The position numbers were made by a program, and so were the translations under genes. A DNA stretch of 64,000 nt, taken from Serendipita indica DSM 11827 (Eukaryota > Basidiomycota > Agaricomycetes > Sebacinales > Serendipitaceae). Positions 56,702 to 64,000 of the stretch are shown here, piece after piece (within the stretch, counting starts at the first letter, position 1; each line of letters opens with the position of its first letter). The notes beneath the pieces are model-generated. The model saw only the letters and a program-made list of their open reading frames with translations. It ran no database searches and was not told the DNA's origin. The DNA is taken from NCBI GenBank assembly GCA_910890315.1, contig CAJVGD010000013.1, positions 310,001 to 374,000 of the forward strand. The letters are read 5' to 3'.

Positions 56702-57181
56702 TCCATCTCGTTTCCTTTAGTGTCGTCGCGCTCATAGTCAACCAACCGTTGCGAAGGTCTCAAGGCTCGAATAGAATATTCATGTCCACGAGATTTTCTT
56801 GTATCACTTAAACCCTTATATACAAGAGGAGAACTAGCTGTACCCATTTACAGTTCTCGAGTCCTCACAAGAGGTGCATCCTGAGTACAGACCTAGGCGA
56901 CCGTATAGTTCTATTATATAACATGATGTAATTCTGAGGTTGATGATTCGGTACAGCCTGGACTTGGCTCCCTCCAAGTTTTACTCCTCGCCTGAGACAC
57001 TGACGGGATGCGGCTAGTTCGTCCGATGAGGATAAAAATTCTCTGTATTTCGCCAGTACTTAGTGCGGGAATACAGGCTGAGCAAATAGATTCAAAGGGG
57101 TATACAAATGTCCATGACGGCAAGGAACGTAGATGTCCATGAGATGGTAACAGTCCGAGAAGCAAGCCAGAGTCCTTTTTG
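56702..57181. other. Convergent 3' flanks
   Basis: Between the stops of the F-box gene (plus) and the unknown gene (minus). Frames here overlap on both strands and show no domain pattern. Confidence 0.35.
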
Positions 57182-58872
57182 TCATCGACTCGCATCCTCT
57201 GGGAAGAGGGATGGGAATGATGGAGACTGCGATAGGGCAGGGGTAAACGAGGCCTGAGAAGGTACCGGTGAGAAAGGAGAGTGTGTCTGCGCTGGGGAGA
57301 ATGGCGAGATGGGCAAAACGTCGACACCATGATCGCGTGGTGGAATGTATCCCGCAGGAGATGATCCACTGTTGAACCTTTGATGGCGTTGGTGAATGGA
57401 CCGCGCGAGAGTCGGTTGAGATGGGAGGGCATGAGCGGGTGAAAGAGATGTAGAATGAGAAAGTGAAGGCATAGAATGTGACTCTCCTTGATGAAGGAAC
57501 AGAGAGGGTGGAGTTGGAGTTGGAGACGGGCCGTGCATGATGCGCGCAGAAATGGCTTTGCGCGGTTGGGTTGAAATCTTCTTTCTTGACAGCGGGTCCC
57601 TCCCTCTGCTGAGCGCATGAAGATCGGCGCTGGGTTGCAAATGGTAGGGCGACACGTGCAGTGATGGGGCCGGTGAATAGTTGACATTGGCTTCTTCTAA
57701 TGAAGACGAGGAAGACGAGCCTGGGTGCTCTCCTCTCCTCCTTTTGATGGGCCTTTCCTCCATCTGCCCAGCTCTTGCCCATTCTCGTATAGTGTTTTCC
57801 TTTTCTCCGTCACCGGCACCATCACGATGACTGTGCGCTCGAGAAGAGTGAGAGGAGGACGCACGGCGTCGCTTGCCTCCAAGTACTTTGTTGGGTATGC
57901 CGTCCAAGAGGCGTCGAAGCCGCGATTCCAAGTGTTGTGGCAGGGTACGTATCGAGGTTGCTGTGCTCGTAGACTCTGCTACCGCCATCTCGTCGTCACC
58001 CTCTTGCTTGACCGCCGGGGGGGAAGGCGAGGATGCAGACACGGGTGCATCATGTGATCCGAGAGAGTGGAAATACGTGTCAAGAAAGGAAGTGGAGGGA
58101 ATAAACTCTGGTTGCGCACTGTCCCCATCCATTGGAGAGGTGCTCGCTGAAAGCAAAGAGCCGGAGCCTGGGCGCCCCATGCGGTGATACCATTTAGTTG
58201 AGAAGCCAACCAGGGTGCGCCTGACCGCTCCTTGAATGTCGACAAACTCAAAAATGAACGGCGCCTCGCCTACATGTCAATCCATCAGCTCAGCCATCGC
58301 TCGTCTGGGCTTGCAAGGGCTAAATTGCTTACCTGGCTGCTGTGGCGTACGTCGACAGAGTATGATTTGACGTGCATCAATTTGTGCACGCATGGCTGCC
58401 CGCTGCTCTGCACTCCACCACATTGGGTCAGAGGCGGGGTCGACGGCGTTGCGGTGGATACCGGACGGTCGTGGCAGACAGCACTCTGGCCATCCGGTAA
58501 AGTAAAGTTGCTTTGCTGCTAGTTGCGCGGGGAGTGTTGTCCACGGAAAGACTTTGGTACCATTGCGCAAGTCACATGTTCCACCGCCTTGTTCTGTGTA
58601 CTTGTCAGTTACGAGTTCTGCGATAAACACAAGAGATGGGTTGACATACCAAAGATGTTGATGAGCTGATCAATAAGGGCCATATGCTCGACCAGTGCCA
58701 ACACCCTTCGCTGGCGCCTTTCCATCGACGGCCCAGCTGGGTTGACCGAGCTTGTTTGGTTTGCGTGTACTGTTTGCATCATAGTAAACCCGCCAAATGC
58801 CTGCAGATAGTTGGTGGGGTTGGTCTTTGCAGAGGTAAACGTTGGCGCGAATTGGGGGCGTTTGAGGGCCAT
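57182..58872 (-). CDS. Unknown protein with conserved-looking N-terminal part and disordered C-terminus
   Basis: Exons 58650-58872 (MALKRPQFAPTFTSAKTNP, MERRQRRVLALVEHMALIDQ), about 58333-58593 (GGTCDLRNGTKVFPWTTLPA, YFTGWPECCLPRPSG, MWWSAEQRAAMRAQID), and 57182 to about 58265 (PFIFEFVDIQGAVRRTL, then a long Ser/Pro-rich tail). Joins are in phase (TTTG|AACAAGG). The tail has basic patches such as KVLGGKRRRASSSHSSR and PIKRRRGE, which suggests the nucleus. I do not recognise the family. The Cys and Trp-rich central segment (GWPECC) looks structured. Single gene, complete. Confidence 0.72.
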
Positions 58873-60164
58873 TATAAGGAGAACCAGTGAAGATGAAATA
58901 TTAGACAAGAGCCGGCACACTGGTTCTGGTGCCCCTCCGGCTTCAACACGGGACCGGTCAATCGTCGTCCATTAGTGCCCTCCGGCGATACTGCAAAGGG
59001 TGCTTGAATCGAGCGCTATCCGCGCCGAACATGTTCTGTTGGCGAATGGTCGTCTACGTTTACCCATTCCACCCGCCGGTCTGGCTTCATTTGCGTCTTG
59101 CTGTCGTGCGAACCGCGCGAGAGGTGTGGACAAAGCGACAAAGCCAGCTAATCCAGCTGCACGCCAATTCGGCTATCTAAAACACACATCCTTTTCATTT
59201 CTTGTCAAAAGGCTAAGGCCGGATATTGGCGATATCCCGGCCAACCGAAGCCTGGCCAAACAAACGGACACACTTGGACCCGACCGCTTCGTCGTCAACG
59301 GCAGCGCCGGTTCCATAGACTACCCTGTTTCATTTCATGCCGTGCCTTGTGCACATAGACGTCCCCGCATGGCGTCTGGACAACTGCGAGACCCATCGGC
59401 GTTCGCTCGAGCTCCTCTTGGACGCTCCCGAGCTTTGATGCTTTGACATCTTGTGTCAAACATTAGAATCTAAAAATATCATTCGCTTCACCGTACTATT
59501 GGGGGACCCATCCTTAAAGTCGGAGCTAGATTGTCAAGACTTCTCCGTGACCAGTTACGAGAGGCCATCTCTCCTTCTCGAGAGATCTATACGTGTTGAG
59601 TCTGATAACGTGGCTCATTCGCGGCGCGGCGAGGCCACTAGGCACGATTGCGACCAGTGTCAACCCAATGATGGTGCCCCCTTCCTCGTTGGAGAGTGAC
59701 CATATCTATCCATCTTCAAGCTCAGACCTGGACTGAGCATTGGCATACAGTTCTATCACGTCCCGAAGTGCTCCTCGGTGATTGGAACACTAGAGACATC
59801 TCATAGTCCTTCATGGAATTCGTTCAACATTGTTTCTATAGCCTTGCTGCCACTGGACTATTATGTGAATAGAATGGATTTTGCGTGGGGCATACTCGCC
59901 TTCCGTGTATTTGTCTTGATCATCCTCGCCTTCATCGGTGCTGATCATCTGCCCGTTTATACCGCCCCTCAATTTGCTTGATGATCCTTATATGTTCTTT
60001 TTGGGATCAGTTGGGCGTCAAGTCAGATGAAAAAAGGTTTGCCCAGAGCTACCGGTGCCGGGATTGGCAAAGACTCAAGCAGTCCATCATCCGCATCCTC
60101 TTCACGTTGCCCTATTATGTCGCAAAACCTGACATCCGCTTATGAGAAACTCTGTAGGAAAGAA
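58873..60164. other. Intergenic region without recognised gene
   Basis: Plus-strand frames at 59000-59446 and 59778-59981 are open but have no start context, intron signals or domain pattern. The second is hydrophobic by base composition only. Confidence 0.35.
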
Positions 60165-60560
60165 GCCCGTATTTGTTTACGGGTGGTCGATCCGTTTCTC
60201 TGCTATGGTATAACCGAGAGGCTGCGACGGTTTTACCGTCAAAAAAGTACGGGTTCAAATCCGTTACCACATACGGTGTCGGTCCGTTCACCAAATACGG
60301 GTTCAAATTGGCTATTGTGTTACGGGTTTTCTCCGTCAACGATGGCGGGACCAACCCGCCCTTAGTGAATGATGAACCCATTTTGGTGATACGGGTTATC
60401 CGCAATGCGTATACGGGATGGCCCCGTTGAGGACGAGCGGATAACCCATTCAAACCCACTGTTTCCCATTCTCGATGGCGGTTCACCCGTACCCGCCAAA
60501 CGGTGATCCGCAATGCTGGGAGGATTTGCCATTGTACTCTACGGGTTTCCCAGACGACTT
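60165..60560. repeat. ACGGGT/ACCCGT-rich field with direct and inverted repeats
   Basis: About 400 bp in which ACGGGT(T) or its complement recurs some ten times. A perfect 11-bp inverted pair, GGGTTATCCGC (60393-60403) and GCGGATAACCC (60437-60447), encloses 33 bases. A block with the word order CGATGGCGG, ACCCGCC, GGTGAT, CCGCAATGC occurs twice (about 60340-60408 and 60470-60520). It lies directly beside the transposase-like tail at 60604. Arrays of short motifs in both orientations are typical of subterminal regions of CACTA-type DNA transposons. Confidence 0.6.
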
Positions 60561-60603
60561 TAATAGAAAAAAAATCATGTATAATCATACTCTCAGACAT
60601 TAA

Positions 60604-61205
60604 TTAACTATCATTAGCTTCTAGATCAATGTCCTCAGGTCCGACGAAGGTAGTTCGGGCACAGTTAAGGCTCGTGTCAATGATACCCCATCGTTTTCCA
60701 ACTTTGATACGACCAACAACGCATTGGATTGTGTTAATGTGAACAAACTCTGGTGCTCTGAGTTCAGAATACCATACACTTTCCTGCGTCGCGTCGCCTT
60801 GTGTATTGCAGGCGCTGACATAGGCCAAAAGTTCCCGTGAGGCCTCATGAATTCCATCCGAGGAGCTTGAGCTAACTTCTGCGACTAGGATGTGGTGTAG
60901 GCACACATAGGAGCACGTCTCTTTGTCGACTATGGTACCGTCCGGAGTGTAGCTAGAGCGAAGGAGTGCCAGCTATCAGATGTATAAGATTGGAGTACGG
61001 TCAAGCCAGTATCACTTACCCGAACATATGAAGAGTCCCGAAGTGTATTTGAGGTCACCCGACTTGCAGCCCAAGTCCCACGTATGACTTGACTACTGCC
61101 AAGGACACGTAATCCACCAATCTTCATAAGTTTTTTGGGTATATTCTTGAAAATTGACTTCATGGCAACTGAGCTTGGATAATTGCGGCGGAAACAAGCG
61201 CCCAT
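60604..61205 (-). mobile_element. C-terminal part of a Tnp2/CACTA-like DNA transposase (remnant)
   Basis: Two exons split by an intron at 60973-61019 (GTAAGT donor), joined in phase: KLMKIGGLRVLGSSQVIRG, RDSSYVR|LALLRSSY, then LAYVSACNTQG, FVHINTIQCVVGRIKVGKRW and GIIDTSLNCARTTFVGPED, ending EANDS. The words RDxSYVR, INxIQCVVGR and WxIID.S..AR are like the C-terminal end of Tnp2-type transposases common in Agaricomycetes. The catalytic domain was not found upstream within the window, so this looks like a truncated copy. No terminal inverted repeats were identified. A domesticated host gene cannot be excluded. Confidence 0.5.
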
Positions 61206-62876
61206 CTGTTGTTCCCTTGGTCTGCGACCTTCAGCTGAACGGAGTGTACAAGATCGCTCGGATCTTTATTGTAGTTCTCTACACACATTATGAAGTAGAA
61301 CAGAGAGGCGTTTGGCCAAGTCAGTCAGCGCATCCATTTTCATGCCATCAAGGACAGACAGAGTAGTCTTGTGGTCTACAGAGGAAGTAATTTGGCGGGT
61401 TCTGAGAGACACCTCGCACGAGCTCACAGCTTGCACCTGTGTCCCCCAATAGCTCGTCTGCTGACACGACTCTGGGCACTATACCCCTCAATATACTGCC
61501 AAAGTTGCCGACAATTGGTTACTCGCAAATGCACGCCCACCGACACGGATTATTCCCTCGCAATGCAGAGCCTGTGTACAACCTTCGCTACCACAAAGAC
61601 AAGCCTCTTATAGCTCGCAGTGGAGGTTATCGTGACACACCCCTGACATTGCACAGCAAAGACCTACAGACACTATTCTGGCAGCACCAGTAGCGTCCAT
61701 GGCTGTACGCCTGATCCTCGTCATTGATCGAAACTACATCAGGGTCCTCGTCGGCGGCGACGTCCGGACCAAGGACCGTACCCCAGCCCCTCAAGACTGC
61801 GGTTGTGGCACAAAGTTTGCCGTGCCATCGCTGGTGTAGATGAGGGAGGGTTGACGCATATTGTCACCATAGTATCTAGGTCATTTCTACGATCGTGAGG
61901 TGGTGACCGTGATACTTTGATGGACAGGCGCTATCACCCAACTCCATGGGGCTATGGTCACGCTATGCTAAAACATCCTAGAACGGAGTACTAGTCATAA
62001 TTGCCGAGCCTTTGGGTTTTCTTCATGGTGAATCTGTTCCAAGGACATACTTGCTTCCATCATCAACAGATAGTTCTCCCGTCCCTAGAGTGTGGCGGCG
62101 ACCATCCGAACCCGAACCCGATCTAGTGACTTTACCTGCGTACATTCGCTATCTTTCTTATTTCGTTCCCATATCTTTGGTTTTGGTTTGCTCGTTAGGG
62201 CCATGACATCTTCTGTCTGCGAGACCTCTCCGAAATAAATTTATGTCGGCTTGTGAAGTAAACTCTCTAACTTTTTACCGTTTTAATCAATGGTATTCAC
62301 AGGTTGAAGTACCTGTTGAGCTGTGCGTCGAGCGAGGGTGTTAGGACCTGCTCTCGGAAGCCCCCTTCAAATGTCTTGACGAAGAATTGAGAGAACTGAC
62401 TCCCATGGAAATTTTGATACTAGGATGCGTGAGGTGAAAGGCAAGACTGGTAAGGTCCCCTATTGCGCCACGTATCCTTGGATACACTTAGTTACAAAGG
62501 GAATCAAGGCCACTGGCTCAGGAAAGCATAAATAAATTAGACATAATCTGTGGGAGTCAGTCATTGAATGAAGATGCACAATACGGGCTTGAAGCCCATT
62601 AGCAGTTGTCAAATTATCTACTCCGTTGTGAAGAGATATGCACAAGTGCGACTCGGACCATTACTGAAGGCACGACTCTCATTCACTGAAAGCCTTGTTG
62701 GCCACGAGAATGTACACGCGAAGGTGGACGACGAATACACCTAGATGACTGATGATTGACAACGGTTACATAACCTATAAATTGGCAAGCTAGAGGCAAA
62801 CATGAGCACTAGACAGTACGTAGGAAGCGACGTCAGAACACAAATAAATACAGTAAATACAAGATACATGCAACCT
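61206..62876. other. Gene-poor region, possible transposon debris
   Basis: Only short frames. A plus-strand frame at 61439-61693 (ending DLQTLFWQHQ) and a minus-strand stretch above 61205 are open but not recognised. This may be further decayed parts of the element next door. Confidence 0.35.
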
Positions 62877-63921
62877 TCACGAGAGCGACGGTTCAGGATC
62901 AAGTGGCCCGATTTCCTCCAAGACGGGAGGCACAGGCTGACCAGGGGACCAAGGATTGCGAAAGACGATGCGCTCCTGTTCAATGATGCGACCGTCCTCG
63001 TCCTCAAAGAGCAGGATGTCGCTCCTCTTGACATCCGATACGTCCTCCTCCATGACAGCAGGTGCCCAGATTTTGGTCTTTTGGACAGGAGGAGCCATTG
63101 TGCTCGTTTGTTCGGAAGACGTTGCCGTCGTCTGATGTAGGTTTGGCTGTTGCCGTCCCGTGAGCTTTGCGAGCTCTGTATTCCATTGTGCACTCATCGC
63201 GAGATAGTTCATAGAGCCTATCCCGAGTGCGGTCAGTTCTCCCAATGTTTTGGGTGGCGAGCCATCGCCGCGAGATTGCATATACGCATTCCTGCGGCCA
63301 GGAGCTGCGTAAGAGGTTGAGTAATGATGAAAAGATTCATTCTTCTCGTCGTCACGTCGTCCAAACGGCGGCGAAGGACGAGGGTTTGGTTTATAATCTT
63401 TTCGTCGCGTTGGCACGAAGGGCGCCGAGTCAGGTGCAGTACGTTCGTATGCATGATGAGGTGGATGATGAGGCGGTAGAGGCTGAAAGGTGGCAAGAGA
63501 CGTCAGTATCTGAAGCGAAGAGGGCAGACAAGAAAACAAGAACGCAACTCGTTGTACATATGATTCCGCATTCATTGGTCCCCGAATTGAGTTTATTTGA
63601 TTCGACAGTCGATTGTCCGGATAGCAGCCAGAGGTGTCGACACGCTTAGTGTTGCAGATCCCTCGTCGTTCCTGGGCGGGGCGTCCCTGCATGGTTAACC
63701 GAGGAGGGAGACTAGCGTTTGAATAGTTGTAAAATCTAATCAGCGAGGCGTGTGGGTAAGCAATCCAGTCACTGGTCATTCGCAAACAAAGGCACGTACG
63801 ACACAAAAGGTGAGTATGTTGGGCAATTTGGTTGAGAAGACGGTACAGCGGGCATTTGTTTCTGTCTGTGAAACTGAGCGTCGGAGGGAGGATTGTGAGA
63901 GGGCATTGCGACCAAGGACAT
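62877..63921 (-). CDS. Unknown protein, Pro/Ser-rich with acidic C-terminus
   Basis: The start is probably at 63921 or 63906 (MPSHNPPSDAQFHRQKQMPA). An intron follows (GTACGT after SPFVS). The exact middle exons are uncertain; an acceptor before LPPHHPPHHAYERTAP is clear (TTTCAG near 63482). The C-terminal exon reads TLGELTALGIGSMNYLAMSA, then KTKIWAPAVMEEDVSDVK and ILLFEDEDGRIIEQERIVF, ending PLDPEPSLS. I do not recognise the family. The hydrophobic segment around 63500-63600 in one frame is likely intron rather than protein. Confidence 0.6.
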
Positions 63922-64000
63922 TAGGGGCCAAAAGTCAGAGGCGAGTCCAAGTTGCACAGGATCACAAATTTTTCAAGGCCGTTGCTCATATAGCTATAGC

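Noticed and set aside
59000-59446. 148-codon plus-strand frame near the unknown gene
   Set aside because: GC-rich chance frame; no start context, intron signals or family pattern.
61439-61693. Plus-strand frame opposite the transposase region
   Set aside because: Looks protein-like in part but matches nothing I recognise; too weak to call.
59791-62130. CACTAG and CTAGTG words flanking the transposase tail as terminal repeats
   Set aside because: Six-base matches are expected by chance in 2 kb and no longer inverted match or target duplication was found.

Overview
This window is nuclear DNA of a filamentous basidiomycete, most likely an Agaricomycete. Genes are packed tightly on both strands and are broken by many 45-60 bp introns. 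There are fungal CBM1 cellulose-binding modules, an M35 deuterolysin-type protease pair, and a NACHT-WD40 receptor. The style of the NACHT gene and the plant-cell-wall enzymes would suit a Rhizoctonia-like (Ceratobasidiaceae) fungus, but that is inference; no rRNA or tRNA was recognised that could settle it.

Layout. 1-3.5 kb: the 5' end of a CBM1-GH5 endoglucanase (cut by the window edge) and two divergent, paralogous short-chain dehydrogenases. 3.6-7.8 kb: housekeeping genes for RNA and chromatin (DIM1 rRNA dimethylase, La protein, CHZ1 histone chaperone). 8.5-20.8 kb: an accessory block. It holds a dead and an intact copy of a secreted M35 metallopeptidase, a large NACHT NLR with 14 WD40 repeats, and a secreted CBM1 esterase. 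21.2-27.6 kb: TSC2 (tuberin). 27.9-30.0 kb: a small unknown gene and a class V aminotransferase. 30.2-38 kb: mitochondrial RNA polymerase, eIF2D, and a MICOS apolipoprotein-O-like subunit. 38-43.7 kb: beta-adaptin and a kelch protein. 43.8-52.9 kb: a DNMT1-type cytosine methyltransferase and condensin SMC2, head to head with about 95 bp between their starts. 53-56.7 kb: two divergent F-box-like/LRR-like genes, one carrying an in-frame stop. 57.2-58.9 kb: an unknown gene. 59-62.8 kb: gene-poor, with a DNA-transposase tail (Tnp2/CACTA-like) beside an unusual ACGGGT-rich repeat field. 62.9-63.9 kb: an unknown gene.

How the genes fit together. The right two thirds are mostly core genes (TOR signalling, mitochondrial transcription and cristae, translation, clathrin sorting, chromatin). 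The left third is environment-facing (cellulase, hemicellulose esterase, protease, NLR). Many neighbours are divergent pairs on short shared promoters.

Points most worth checking: three GC-AG introns, an 8-nt microexon in the endoglucanase, four single-base frame breaks in otherwise conserved genes (TSC2 three, SMC2 one) that all look like homopolymer contractions, the duplicated M35 locus, and the highly repetitive WD40 array of the NLR. Exon boundaries were read by eye from reading frame, splice motifs and remembered family consensus; no alignment was run.
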